A stretch of 64,000 bases of DNA from Bacillota bacterium (GCA_023390335.1 JAEWCZ010000066.1:248001-312000), one strand, 5' to 3'; counted from the first letter of the stretch, positions 26,753 to 36,134 are shown. Notes: generated by a model not told the origin, from the sequence alone. Translations and numbers: made by a program.

Positions 26753-26933
26753 TGTATATCTTATAGATAAGAATGGAAAGGAGACGCTTGTTCTTGATTC
26801 TGTGGACAAGGTGATTCCTGATAAAGATGAAATAATATTGGAGAACATTTATAACGAAAGAAAAACAGTAAGGGCCAGAATAAAAGAAATGGAACTTGTT
26901 GAACATAGAATTATTTTGGAAAGTATTGATTAA
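26739..26933 (+). CDS. cooT: CooT-family nickel-binding protein
   Basis: 64-residue protein starting Met-Cys-Glu-Ala-Asn-Val-Tyr. In CooT the Cys at position 2 is the Ni(II) ligand in a homodimer, and CooT helps load nickel into carbon monoxide dehydrogenase. The GTG at 26739 is chosen since it gives Cys2 and has AAGGAG nine bases upstream; a start nine bases earlier would bury the Cys. Overlaps the end of the DUF3842 gene by 14 bases. No CODH gene is in the window, so its client may be another nickel enzyme. Confidence 0.82.
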   Translation: MCEANVYLIDKNGKETLVLDSVDKVIPDKDEIILENIYNERKTVRARIKEMELVEHRIILESID

Positions 26934-27019
26934 TATTATGAAAAACAATTTTAATATATGGGATAGTGATAATATTGTATTTATTTTGTTATAAAACTTT
27001 TTGTTTTTGCGGAGGAATG

Positions 27020-27901
27020 GTGATTAATAGGGCTCCAAAACTCTCCCTATATTTTTATAACAAAGCTCTTAACATTTATTTAAAAAATGGTCTGGAAGTT
27101 GACTTTATAGATTTGATGCTGAACATAGCAGTAACCCTTGATACTCTAGGAAAACAGGAGGATGCGGTAAAAGCATACAACAAGGTTTTAGAAATTAATT
27201 CAAAAGAAGCCAGAGCATTTTACGGCCTGGCAATAATCTATGATGACCAGAAAGAATTTGACACAGCCATAGATATGTACAAAAAGGCTATTGAAATAAA
27301 TCCTGACTACTCAAAAGCATACTTTTTTCTTGCCAATTCATGTGATGAGGGCGGACGAAAAGAAGAAGCAGCTGAGTACTATGAAAAGGCAGCTGAGCTT
27401 GAACCTTACCATTTTTGGGCATATAACAATCTTGCTGCCGTTTATGAAGAACTAGGAAAGTACGATAGAGCCCTTCTTGCTATAAGAAAGGGTTTGGAGT
27501 TGGAACCTAACCATTTTAAAGCACTTTTTAATGCTGGGGTAATTATGAACAGGCTTGGCTATACACAGAAGGCTATAGCTTATTATAATACGTCTATAGA
27601 GAAAAACCCAAGATATGCATATAGCTATCTCAATCTTTCTCTTATATATATGGAAGAAAACGACATAAATAAAGCTATAGAGGTTATATCCAATGGGGTA
27701 AAATTTAACCCTGATGCTTCATTTTTATACTATAACAGAGCATGTTTTTATACTCATACGGGAAATCTGGATCTTGCATTGAACGATTTGATTACTGCAA
27801 CAGATTTAAGCAGTGAGCTGGAAGAATACATGAAAACCGATAATGAAATAGATCCTTTAAGGGAACTGGAATTGTATAAAAAACGATTCGCATATGTTTA
27901 A
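27020..27901 (+). CDS. Tetratricopeptide-repeat protein
   Basis: About 294 residues made almost wholly of TPR units, roughly seven, with the pattern of Ala8, Gly/Ala20 and Pro32 seen in repeats such as AVKAYNKVLEINSKEARAFY and AIDMYKKAIEINPDYSKAYF. TPR scaffolds mediate protein-protein contact; no catalytic domain or signal is present. Start unclear: GGAGG (27011-27015) serves either the ATG at 27017 (very close) or the GTG at 27020; longer frames up to 26966 lack a ribosome site. A strong terminator follows. Confidence 0.85.
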   Translation: MINRAPKLSLYFYNKALNIYLKNGLEVDFIDLMLNIAVTLDTLGKQEDAVKAYNKVLEINSKEARAFYGLAIIYDDQKEFDTAIDMYKKAIEINPDYSKAYFFLANSCDEGGRKEEAAEYYEKAAELEPYHFWAYNNLAAVYEELGKYDRALLAIRKGLELEPNHFKALFNAGVIMNRLGYTQKAIAYYNTSIEKNPRYAYSYLNLSLIYMEENDINKAIEVISNGVKFNPDASFLYYNRACFYTHTGNLDLALNDLITATDLSSELEEYMKTDNEIDPLRELELYKKRFAYV

Positions 27902-27920
27902 AGCATCCGAAAATTGATAA

Positions 27921-27948
27921 AAATACCTAATTCGTTAGGTATTTTTTA
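27921..27948 (+). terminator. Terminator after the TPR gene
   Basis: Perfect 10-bp stem AAATACCTAA / TTAGGTATTT closed by a TTCG tetraloop and followed by a T-run. Confidence 0.95.
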
Positions 27949-27983
27949 TTTTCTAATATTTAATTTATATATTAAGCAAATAT

Positions 27984-28063
27984 TTACAGTAAAGTTCAAG
28001 ATATTACAATGCAAATCAATAATTTACAATAAAGTTCAATAATTTACAATAGAAATATTTACA
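27984..28063 (+). repeat. Four tandem 20-bp repeats upstream of the GH11 gene
   Basis: Units begin at 27984, 28004, 28024 and 28044, each opening with TTACA(A/G)T; the first and third also share AAAGTTCAA. The fixed 20-base period places the units on nearly the same side of the helix, like an array of regulator sites. Not a CRISPR: there are no unique spacers. Confidence 0.7.
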
Positions 28064-28127
28064 AAATAGATTATATATGGTAATTTTATATTTGGGTGTT
28101 GAAAATAATTTCAAGGAGGAATGTAAT

Positions 28128-28925
28128 GTGAAAAAAAAGGTAATGGGCCTGTTTTTAGCGGTTGTAATGTGCTTAACATTTACAATTACTGCAATGAACG
28201 TAGAAGCGGCAACTACTATCACATCAAACCAGACCGGTACTCAAAACGGGTACGACTATGAACTCTGGAAAGATTACGGTAACACAAGCATGACTCTCGG
28301 GAATGGTGGAGCTTTCAGCTGCCAGTGGAACAGTATCGGTAATGTACTATTTTGTAAAGGTAAAAAATTTGACGGTACTCAGACATACCAACAGCTTGGA
28401 GACATAACAATCAACTACTCTGCAATTTTCAATCCCGGCGGGAATTCATATTTGTGTGTTTATGGATGGACTATAAATCCTCTTGTAGAATTTTTCATTG
28501 TGGATAACTGGGGTACATATCGTCCTACAGGAACATTTAAGGGAACTCTTACTGTTGACGGAGGTACATATGACATATATGAGACTACTCGTGTCAACCA
28601 ACCTTCTATCCAGGGAACTCAAACCTTTAAGCAGTATTGGAGTGTTCGCCAAACTAAACGTACCAGCGGAACAATATCTGTCAGCGAGCATTTTAAGAAA
28701 TGGGAAAGCTTAGGAATGACCATGGGTAAGATAGTTAAAATTGTATTTACTATCATAGGTTGTCAAAGTAACGGAAGTGCTTATGTAACCACCAATACAT
28801 TTACTATTAATGGAAACTCAAATCCTTCAAACCCTACAGATCCAAACACAGGATTGAATATGGATTGTGAGAACATAACTACATCAGGATATCAGTTGGT
28901 TTGTACTTCAGATAACGGTACGTAG
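28128..28925 (+). pseudogene. GH11 xylanase-like protein lacking the acid/base glutamate and truncated after the catalytic domain
   Basis: Secreted protein with signal peptide cleaved near VEA-AT, then a GH11 beta-jelly-roll domain (GYDYELWKDYGN, NPLVEFFIVDNWG, SIQGTQTFKQYWSVRQ, FKKWESLGM). GH11 enzymes cut xylan with two glutamates. The nucleophile is present (Glu121), but at the acid/base site, normally EGYQSSGS-like, the sequence reads IIGCQSNGSA with Ile210 in place of Glu and Cys for Tyr. After a Pro/Asn-rich linker, a start MDCENITTSGYQ resembles the opening of a carbohydrate-binding module, but TAG stops it 17 residues later; no dockerin follows. GTG at 28128 fits AAGGAGG upstream. The frame is otherwise clean. 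It is either a decaying gene or an inactive sugar-binding derivative. Confidence 0.8.
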
Positions 28926-29014
28926 TATACTTACGATGATTATTTGAAGATCAAATATAATTAATTAAGAGAAGTATGAAGTTGGTTTTGCTTTAACATC
29001 TGATTTATTATTTG

Positions 29015-29053
29015 GCAAAAAACCCGGGGGATATTATCCGCTGGGTTTTTTGC
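29015..29053. terminator. Terminator between GH11 remnant and marR
   Basis: AAAAACCC / GGGTTTTTT outer stem with inner GGGGAT / ATCCGC pairing; T-run on the right and A-run on the left, so it can serve both convergent genes. Confidence 0.85.
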
Positions 29054-29094
29054 TTAAAGCCAATTTAATGGCTCAGGCAGAAGCCTAACCTTTT

Positions 29095-29541
29095 TTATTT
29101 AATTTTCAAAACAATATTATTTAATTCAGGAACAAGATTTTTTAGATTCATTAAATCACTATCATCCAGTCCCGTCAACTTTTCTACAAATAAACTCTTG
29201 GATTTCTGTTCGATATTGTGTAATAAAGTACATGCTTTTTCAGTCAATTTGACCATTATTACCCTTCTGTCATTGGGATCGTCATATCTGTCCGCATAAC
29301 CTTCCGAAATAAGCTTGTCAATAATGGGTGTCATATTAGGCCTTGAAATTATCAAATCATTAGCCAACTGTGATACCGGGCATGGGCCGAGCTTTGACAA
29401 CCTGAACAGTACTTTCGTATGGGACGGTGGAATGGGCAGTCCTTTGAACATGGTTGACGGATTAAATATTCTTCCGCTTAAATGAAGTACAAGTAAAAAC
29501 AAATCATCAGATATACTATTAATTTCATCTTTGGGTAACAT
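29095..29541 (-). CDS. MarR-family transcriptional regulator
   Basis: 148-residue winged-helix regulator: PPSHTKVLFRLSKLGPCP, recognition helix SRPNMTPIIDKLISEGY and wing DPNDRRVIMVKLTEKA, the MarR signature. Divergent from an ABC exporter pair, which it most likely represses in the absence of a drug or other ligand, the usual arrangement. The 300-base gap between them carries the exporter promoter and AT-rich inverted repeats. Confidence 0.92.
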   Translation of the reverse strand: MLPKDEINSISDDLFLLVLHLSGRIFNPSTMFKGLPIPPSHTKVLFRLSKLGPCPVSQLANDLIISRPNMTPIIDKLISEGYADRYDDPNDRRVIMVKLTEKACTLLHNIEQKSKSLFVEKLTGLDDSDLMNLKNLVPELNNIVLKIK

Positions 29542-29703
29542 TCCATAAACTCCTTTTAAATGAATAAACTACTATATTTTCCAATAAATAAGACATTAAA
29601 TAAATATCCGCGTATATTTATTTGTTATACGGTAGTATTATTAACTTATTACTTTATATTGTAATTATAAACGAATTAAATTAATAATACAATCAAATTA
29701 TTA

Positions 29704-29732
29704 TTGACATATAATAGTTATATAAATATAAT
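29704..29732 (+). promoter_or_regulatory. Promoter of the heterodimeric ABC exporter
   Basis: TTGACA (29704-29709), 17-base spacer, TATAAT (29727-29732). The rest of the 300-base marR/ABC gap is very AT-rich; CCGCGTATA / TATACGG (about 29608-29626) is a possible MarR site. The leader before the ABC gene is about 100 bases. Confidence 0.75.
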
Positions 29733-29841
29733 TAAAAAATGAACTATTAATATACCAAATTATAAAATTAAATTGGATACGGTCTTGAATGTAAATTCGT
29801 CCTATGGCAAGACTTTACCCTACTGTAGAAAGGAGTAATAC

Positions 29842-32109
29842 ATGGGGAAATTAATGAGACATTTGAAACCTCATATAATATCAATTATTGGCATAGTTTT
29901 ATTTTTACTTGTCCAGGCATATTGTGATTTATCTCTGCCGGACTATATGTCTGATATTGTTAATGTAGGTATTCAACAGGGAGGTATTAAAAATGCTGTA
30001 CCTGACATAATCAGAAAAACTGAGATGGAAAAAATCACTTTTTTTATGAATGATAATGATAAAAAAACTGTTTTGAACAATTATACTTTAATTGAAAAAG
30101 GTAAAGCATCCCAGGATGATATGGATAAGTATTTAAAAAGATATCCTGAAATTAAAAATAACGATGTATACAAGTTGAATACAAGCGACAGCGAGGTTAT
30201 TGACAAGATAAATACTGCAGTCGGAAAGCCTATGCTATTTGTAGGAGATATCGAAAATTCCGCCAAGATGAGGGATAATTCATCGGAAAAGAAAAGCAAT
30301 ACAGCCGGGAATAGTGAGATGGAGAAATTATTCGCCAATGTACCACCGGGAACCGACCCCTTTACTGTTATTACTAAGCTCCCCAAAGAGCAGGTGCAAG
30401 GCATGATGAAAACAGTAAATGATAAATTAAAGAATATGCCTGACAGTATAATCACACAGGGTGCAGTTAAATATGTGCAAGAGGAGTACAAAGACCTCGG
30501 AAGGGATACCGGGAGTCTTCAGTCAAATTATATACTGATAGCCGGTTTGAAGATGCTTCTTATATCTCTTATCAGTATGTGTGCTACTGTTACGGTTGGT
30601 CTAATGGCAGCAAGAGTATCTGCTGGTGTTGGTAGAAGTATGAGAAGGAATGTATTTGAAAATGTTGTAGGTTTCTCAAATGCAGAATTCGATAAATTCT
30701 CCACATCTTCACTTATTACAAGAAGTACCAACGACATACAGCAGGTACAGATTTTTCTGGTAATGTTTTTGAGATTGGTATTCTATGCTCCTATATTAGG
30801 TATAGGCGGTGTATTGAAGGTATTAAAAACAGATACGTCAATGACATGGGTTATTGGAGTAGGCGTTTTAGCGATAATGGTTATAGTAGGGGTATTATTC
30901 GCTGTAGCAATGCCGAAATTCAGAAGTATGCAGAAACTTGTTGACAAGCTTAACCTTGTAACACGTGAATCTTTGACAGGTATGCTTGTAATAAGAGCAT
31001 TCGGTACACAGAAGACAGAAGAAGAAAAATTTGAACAGGCAAATACCAATTTCACAAAAACTAATCTTTTTGTTGGAAGAACCATGTCTGCTATGTTTCC
31101 GGCAATGATGCTATTAATGAATGGTGTTATGATTTTAGTTGTATGGGTTGGTGCACACCAGGTAGACTTAGGAAATATGCAGGTTGGTAATATGATGGCA
31201 TTTATACAATATGCAATGCAGATTATTATGGCCTTCCTTATGATTTCAATGGTTTCCATAATTCTGCCGCGTGCATCAGTTTCAATATCACGTATAGGTG
31301 AGGTTATTGATACAAAGGGTTCAATTAAAGACCCTGCTGTTTCCAAGAATTTTGTTAATGGAATAAAGGGTACTGTAGAATTTAAAAATGTTTCATTTAA
31401 ATATCCCGGTGCTGAGGATGATGTTATATCTAACGTAAACTTTACGGCAAAGCCAGGCCAGACTACTGCATTTATAGGGAGTACGGGAAGCGGAAAATCA
31501 ACTCTTATTAATCTGATACCTAGATTTTATGATGTTACTGGAGGACAGATTCTTATTAACGGGGTTGATATAAGAGACATCACCCAACATGAATTAAGGC
31601 AAAAAATAGGATATGTTCCACAAAAAGGAATCCTATTCTCGGGTACAATTGAAAGCAACCTTAAATACGGTAATGAGTCAGTGGGCGAGGAAGATATCCG
31701 AACTGCCGCCGAGATAGCGCAAGCTATGGACTTTATAAGCGAAAAGGAAGAGGGCTTCAAGTCAGATATATCACAAGGTGGTACCAACGTATCCGGTGGA
31801 CAGAAACAAAGGCTTTCCATAGCCCGTGCTCTTGTTAAAAAACCTGAAATATTTATATTTGATGATAGCTTTTCTGCATTGGACTTTAAAACAGATGCAG
31901 CATTAAGAAGAGCACTCAAAGAAAAGACAGAAAATGCAACAGTTCTTGTTGTAGCACAAAGAATAAGCACGGTAATGGCTGCTGACCAGATACTTGTTCT
32001 GGATGAAGGTCAGGTTGTGGGTATAGGAACTCATAGGGAGCTAATGGAGAACTGCGATGTTTATAAACAGATTGCCTTATCTCAGTTATCAAAGGAGGAA
32101 TTGGCATGA
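29842..32109 (+). CDS. ABC exporter half-transporter with degenerate NBD and large extracytoplasmic insert
   Basis: Type IV ABC exporter subunit of 755 residues, larger than the usual 570-600. First membrane helix at about 11-30, then about 195 mostly polar residues before the second helix near 228, apparently an extracytoplasmic domain; five more helices follow and the NBD starts near 510. Walker A GSTGSGKST (near 550), signature VSGGQKQR, and Walker B FIFDDSFSALD with Asp675 where the catalytic Glu normally sits. That substitution marks the degenerate half of heterodimeric exporters such as TM287/288 or BmrCD. The downstream half has the normal Glu. Overlap of four bases with that gene; MarR control likely. 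Confidence 0.92.
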   Translation: MGKLMRHLKPHIISIIGIVLFLLVQAYCDLSLPDYMSDIVNVGIQQGGIKNAVPDIIRKTEMEKITFFMNDNDKKTVLNNYTLIEKGKASQDDMDKYLKRYPEIKNNDVYKLNTSDSEVIDKINTAVGKPMLFVGDIENSAKMRDNSSEKKSNTAGNSEMEKLFANVPPGTDPFTVITKLPKEQVQGMMKTVNDKLKNMPDSIITQGAVKYVQEEYKDLGRDTGSLQSNYILIAGLKMLLISLISMCATVTVGLMAARVSAGVGRSMRRNVFENVVGFSNAEFDKFSTSSLITRSTNDIQQVQIFLVMFLRLVFYAPILGIGGVLKVLKTDTSMTWVIGVGVLAIMVIVGVLFAVAMPKFRSMQKLVDKLNLVTRESLTGMLVIRAFGTQKTEEEKFEQANTNFTKTNLFVGRTMSAMFPAMMLLMNGVMILVVWVGAHQVDLGNMQVGNMMAFIQYAMQIIMAFLMISMVSIILPRASVSISRIGEVIDTKGSIKDPAVSKNFVNGIKGTVEFKNVSFKYPGAEDDVISNVNFTAKPGQTTAFIGSTGSGKSTLINLIPRFYDVTGGQILINGVDIRDITQHELRQKIGYVPQKGILFSGTIESNLKYGNESVGEEDIRTAAEIAQAMDFISEKEEGFKSDISQGGTNVSGGQKQRLSIARALVKKPEIFIFDDSFSALDFKTDAALRRALKEKTENATVLVVAQRISTVMAADQILVLDEGQVVGIGTHRELMENCDVYKQIALSQLSKEELA

Positions 32110-33977
32110 GTGAAAATTCAATAAAGCATGAAAGACCCAGAAGACGAGGCCCCATGGGTGGTGGTCCAATGGGCCCAATGGGAATGAAGACAGAAAAGGC
32201 CAAGGACTTTAAAGGTACAATGAAAAAATTGCTTGCCTATATGAAGCCATACAGATTGTCTATCATAATAGTACTTATATTTGCTATAGGCAGTGCCGCA
32301 TTTTCAATTGCAGGACCAAAAATATTGGGAAAAGCGGTTACCAAGATTTATCTTGGTTTGGTTGATAAAGTCAGCGGAACAGGTAATGGAATTGACTTTG
32401 GATATATTGGGAAAACACTATTATTTCTCATAGGTTTGTATTTAATAAGTGCCATATTCTCATTTGTACAGGGTTATGTAATGTCAGGAGTAGCACAGAA
32501 GGTTTCATATAATATGAGAAAAGATATTTCTCAGAAAATAAACCGTATGCCGTTGAAATTTTTTGATAAAGTTACGCATGGAGAAGTTTTGTCGAGGGTT
32601 ACAAATGATATTGATACCGTCAGCCAGACCTTGAACCAAAGCTTATCTCAGATGTTTTCTTCTTTTACAATACTTATCGGTGTATTGATAATGATGCTGT
32701 CAATAAGCTGGATTATGACTTTGGCAGCTGTGCTTATAATACCTCTATCAGTTATTTTTATATCTCTGATAGTAAAAAGATCACAGAAGTACTTTAAATC
32801 CCAGCAGGAATATCTGGGTCATGTTAACGGTCACGTTGAAGAAATATTCAGCGGACACAACATAATGAAAGCATTTAACGGTGAGAAAAAAGCAATTGAA
32901 CAGTTTGACAATCTGAATAATACACTGTTTAAGTCAGCCTGGAAATCACAGTTTCTTTCTGGTATGATGTTCCCGATAATGGGCTTCATTGGGAATATCG
33001 GGTACGTTTTAGTAACTATGCTGGGTGGATGGCTTACAATCAAGAACAAGATTGAGGTTGGAGATATTGTTTCCTTTATTCAATATGTTCGTACTTTTCA
33101 GCAGCCCATAGGTCAGGCAGCACAGATTGCAAACGTTCTTCAGTCCACAGCGGCAGCAGCAGAAAGAGTCTTTGTATTCCTTGAAGAAGAAGAAGAGGCA
33201 AAAGATGTTGAAAATCCTGCTGATACCGGTATTGTTAAGGGCGGAGTTGAATTTAAAAATGTTCATTTCGGGTACAATCCTGAAAAAATCATCATAAATG
33301 ACTTCTCAGCTAAAGTTAAACCTGGTCAAAGAGTTGCCATAGTTGGGCCAACAGGTGCGGGTAAGACTACTATGGTTAAGCTGTTAATGCGCTTCTATGA
33401 TTTAAACAGCGGTGACATATTCGTTGACGGTATAAATATTAATGACTTTAAACGAAATGATTTACGTGAATTGTTCGGAATGGTTCTTCAGGATACATGG
33501 TTGTTTAATGGAAGTATTATGGAAAATATTCGTTACGGAAGATTGGATGCAACTGATGAAGAGGTTAAGGAAGCAGCCAAGGCAGCACATGCTCATCACT
33601 TTATTAAGACCCTTCCGGAAGGGTACAACATGGCTTTGAATGAAGAGGCCAGCAATGTATCACAAGGTCAGAAACAGCTGCTTACAATAGCAAGAGCTAT
33701 TTTGTCAGACCCTAAGATTCTTATTCTGGATGAAGCAACCAGCTCGGTTGATACCCGTACAGAGGTATTGATACAAAAGGCCATGGAAAACCTCATGAAA
33801 GACAGAACAAGCTTTATCATTGCTCACAGACTGTCTACAATCAGAGATGCAGATTTGATTCTGGTTATGAAGGACGGAGATATTGTAGAGCAGGGTAACC
33901 ATGAGGAACTTCTTGCAGCAAACGGTTTCTATGCTTCCTTGTACAACAGCCAGTTTGAAACTGTTGAAGCTTCTTAA
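32106..33977 (+). CDS. ABC exporter half-transporter with consensus catalytic Glu
   Basis: 623-residue partner: a Pro/Gly/Met-rich N-terminal tail (PMGGGPMGPMGMK), six membrane helices, and an NBD with Walker A GPTGAGKTT, Walker B ILILDEATSSVD with the catalytic Glu, and switch His in IAHRLST. Its signature reads VSQGQKQ, a deviation (Gln for Gly) often seen in the heterodimer half opposite the degenerate Walker B. Together the two form one multidrug or peptide exporter. Start ATG overlaps the upstream stop. Confidence 0.95.
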   Translation: MSENSIKHERPRRRGPMGGGPMGPMGMKTEKAKDFKGTMKKLLAYMKPYRLSIIIVLIFAIGSAAFSIAGPKILGKAVTKIYLGLVDKVSGTGNGIDFGYIGKTLLFLIGLYLISAIFSFVQGYVMSGVAQKVSYNMRKDISQKINRMPLKFFDKVTHGEVLSRVTNDIDTVSQTLNQSLSQMFSSFTILIGVLIMMLSISWIMTLAAVLIIPLSVIFISLIVKRSQKYFKSQQEYLGHVNGHVEEIFSGHNIMKAFNGEKKAIEQFDNLNNTLFKSAWKSQFLSGMMFPIMGFIGNIGYVLVTMLGGWLTIKNKIEVGDIVSFIQYVRTFQQPIGQAAQIANVLQSTAAAAERVFVFLEEEEEAKDVENPADTGIVKGGVEFKNVHFGYNPEKIIINDFSAKVKPGQRVAIVGPTGAGKTTMVKLLMRFYDLNSGDIFVDGININDFKRNDLRELFGMVLQDTWLFNGSIMENIRYGRLDATDEEVKEAAKAAHAHHFIKTLPEGYNMALNEEASNVSQGQKQLLTIARAILSDPKILILDEATSSVDTRTEVLIQKAMENLMKDRTSFIIAHRLSTIRDADLILVMKDGDIVEQGNHEELLAANGFYASLYNSQFETVEAS

Positions 33978-33998
33978 TTAAGCAATAACTAAAACAAT

Positions 33999-34044
33999 AA
34001 AAACCTTCCTTTTGCATAAAAATATGCATAAAGGAAGGTTTTTT
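33999..34044. terminator. Bidirectional terminator
   Basis: Long near-perfect stem AAAACCTTCCTTT..GCATA / TATGC.AAAGGAAGGTTTT with T-run on the right and A-run on the left; serves the ABC operon and the convergent DUF1015 gene. Confidence 0.95.
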
Positions 34045-34059
34045 AGTTCATGAAAAAGA

Positions 34060-35364
34060 TTATTTTATCTTTCTGCATTCAAGATAAAAACGTTTTTCTT
34101 CTGCTTCTCCCATTGAGAAGGTTTTTCTTGGCAAAGCACCATCTAAAATAACAGTTTTGAAAAGATCTGTCTTATTCATTGAGGGCAAATAAAAGCCTAT
34201 ATTTCCGGGTTCTGACCCGAGTCTTGTTACTACATCCTCACCGTGAATATAATCAATTTTAACTTGAGGGTGTTCTTTTATGTAATAATCCAGAAAAGCT
34301 TGGAGTGTACCAACTTCAAGGTTGTTTACAGGATTATTAATCTGGATTTCGCCTGAACCGTCTGAAGTTATGTATTTAAATACATGTGGTTTTGAATCCC
34401 TACTATCTGAATTGTTTTTGTAGTAAGCTGAAAATTCAGCTAAAAGATTTTTTGCATCTACATTAAACAAAACCCTGTGAATAGGTTCAAACACCAGACC
34501 TTCATCGTGAACGTTTACAAGCTCAACTAATGCATATCTTGCAGGATGATTTTGTTGCTCTTCGAAAGAAAGGCATGCTTTAACGTTTTCCCAGTGGCCT
34601 TTTGCTGAGGCAAGCGAATGATTACCGTCACCTACTGCAAAAAGCAGTACATCTTTTTGGTCTTCCAAGCTGTACTTCTTGCGGAAGTTATCCAAGTCTG
34701 CAAGTTGTGAAAGTCCTTCTGCAACAGAGGAAAGATCGTCTTCATCTGTTACGGAATAACCTTTTATGTGACCACCGTCCATCATAAGCTCGAAGTCATA
34801 CAACTTTTCCAGTTTATCAGCTTTTTGAGCCAGAGGTTCAATTACCTTTTTCTCAGGGTCGTCTATGAGAACCATAATATGAGGTAGCTCTATAGGGGCA
34901 TTCTGACGAATTTTAATACGGGGTGGAAGTCTTTCTATAACAGTACCTTCGGTAGCTCTTATGAGAGTACAAGAACCCTTTGTATAGTTATAGCATTCAA
35001 GATCAAGTGCAACCATTAATCCCTTTCTCGACGGAGTATGGGAAGTTTTTCTGTCTACAAGGATAAAACAGTCCTCCAGTTCATTTAATGTTCCGGATTT
35101 TATATAATTATCCATATTACTGTTAATTGTATTTATCCTGTTATCACTGTCACCATCTTCCAAATATACCTCAGGAAATATTATATTGTAAGTGGAAGGA
35201 TTACCCTTAGTAAGGTCTTCAACTTTTTCCCAGTAACCGCGTTCGGATGTATATTGATCACATGCAACAACAGCCCATTTTTCAAGTTGACATTTCGATT
35301 CAGGGAGCATAATTTTTGGAATTATTAGCCCTAATACAGATAGAATTTTTTTGTAATTATCCAT
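34060..35364 (-). CDS. DUF1015 family protein
   Basis: 434-residue soluble protein. Opening PKIMLPESKCQLEKWAVVAC and DQYTSERGYWEKV, the central LLFAVGDGNHSLASAKG stretch with the nucleotide-like GDGNHS motif, and LVNVHDEGL are marks of DUF1015, a family widespread in anaerobes and often annotated as a HTH or kinase-like protein without proof. The ATG at 35364 follows GTGAGGT at the right distance; a GTG four codons upstream lies within that site. No operon partner. Reaction unknown. Confidence 0.88.
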   Translation of the reverse strand: MDNYKKILSVLGLIIPKIMLPESKCQLEKWAVVACDQYTSERGYWEKVEDLTKGNPSTYNIIFPEVYLEDGDSDNRINTINSNMDNYIKSGTLNELEDCFILVDRKTSHTPSRKGLMVALDLECYNYTKGSCTLIRATEGTVIERLPPRIKIRQNAPIELPHIMVLIDDPEKKVIEPLAQKADKLEKLYDFELMMDGGHIKGYSVTDEDDLSSVAEGLSQLADLDNFRKKYSLEDQKDVLLFAVGDGNHSLASAKGHWENVKACLSFEEQQNHPARYALVELVNVHDEGLVFEPIHRVLFNVDAKNLLAEFSAYYKNNSDSRDSKPHVFKYITSDGSGEIQINNPVNNLEVGTLQAFLDYYIKEHPQVKIDYIHGEDVVTRLGSEPGNIGFYLPSMNKTDLFKTVILDGALPRKTFSMGEAEEKRFYLECRKIK

Positions 35365-35570
35365 TATATACCTCACAATTTAGCAAATTAAAGTGTTCAT
35401 GTAAATTCTACATTAATTGCACTTTTTAGTCAATTTAACACTTCAATTTTCACAATAAATTTTGGTTTAATTATTATTCGATTTCTTTGAATGATTTAAA
35501 AAATAAAACAAATAATAATGTGTGTACAAATTTGTTTAATAAGAAATCAATTAAAGTGCAGGTGAGCAGA

Positions 35571-36116
35571 ATGTTGAGTATGTACAGCCATGTTTTAGGA
35601 CTGCCGGTAATAAGTGCAACCAATGGATTAAAAATAGGAAACTTAAAGGATGTCGTATTTTCCAGAGAAAATAAAGATGTAATAGCGTTTGTAATGGAAA
35701 AGGGAGGTAATCCTGTAAAAGGTAACGTGGTAATGCTGCATGACGTTCTGAGTCTGGGAAATGATGCATTGATAGTAAGTAACCCGGATTGTCTGCTTAA
35801 TTACAGAAAGTTTAAGAAATCCTTTGACAAAAGCGAAAAAATTGAGCTTAGGGGATTGAAAATATATACTCGACAAGGTGAGGATATAGGAATTGTTCAG
35901 GATATACTTTTTGACTACAGAACTGGCAAGGTTGAAGGAGTGCAGGTTTCCGACGGCCTAGTACAGGACATCCTTAGAGGAAGAAATATTCTACCTTTTA
36001 TCGGCAAGGTTGAAATAAGTAAAAGTAATATTTTAATCGAAAATGGTGCAGTTGAAGAGATGGTAAGTACAGGCGGAGGCTTACGAAGCCGGCTTGGGCA
36101 AAATACTTTAATGTAA
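35571..36116 (+). CDS. PRC-barrel domain protein
   Basis: 181-residue soluble protein with two PRC-barrel units: residues about 5-75 (GLPVISATNGLKIGNLKDVVF) and about 85-160 (LKIYTRQGEDIGIVQDILFD..TGKVEGVQVSDGL). PRC barrels bind RNA or proteins in 16S processing and in photosynthetic reaction centres; in Firmicutes such proteins are found in spore or envelope contexts. ATG at 35571 with AGGTGAG in front is preferred over an upstream frame extension. It is followed by a YtxH-like gene and an AI-2E-type transporter in the same direction. Confidence 0.8.
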   Translation: MLSMYSHVLGLPVISATNGLKIGNLKDVVFSRENKDVIAFVMEKGGNPVKGNVVMLHDVLSLGNDALIVSNPDCLLNYRKFKKSFDKSEKIELRGLKIYTRQGEDIGIVQDILFDYRTGKVEGVQVSDGLVQDILRGRNILPFIGKVEISKSNILIENGAVEEMVSTGGGLRSRLGQNTLM

Positions 36117-36134
36117 AAACAGGAGGAGTGGACT

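Noticed and set aside
27984..28063. CRISPR array
   Set aside because: The 20-bp units are contiguous and degenerate with no spacers; no cas genes in the window.
30783..31346. A 187-codon minus-strand frame
   Set aside because: Antisense shadow of the ABC exporter; no ribosome site or family features.
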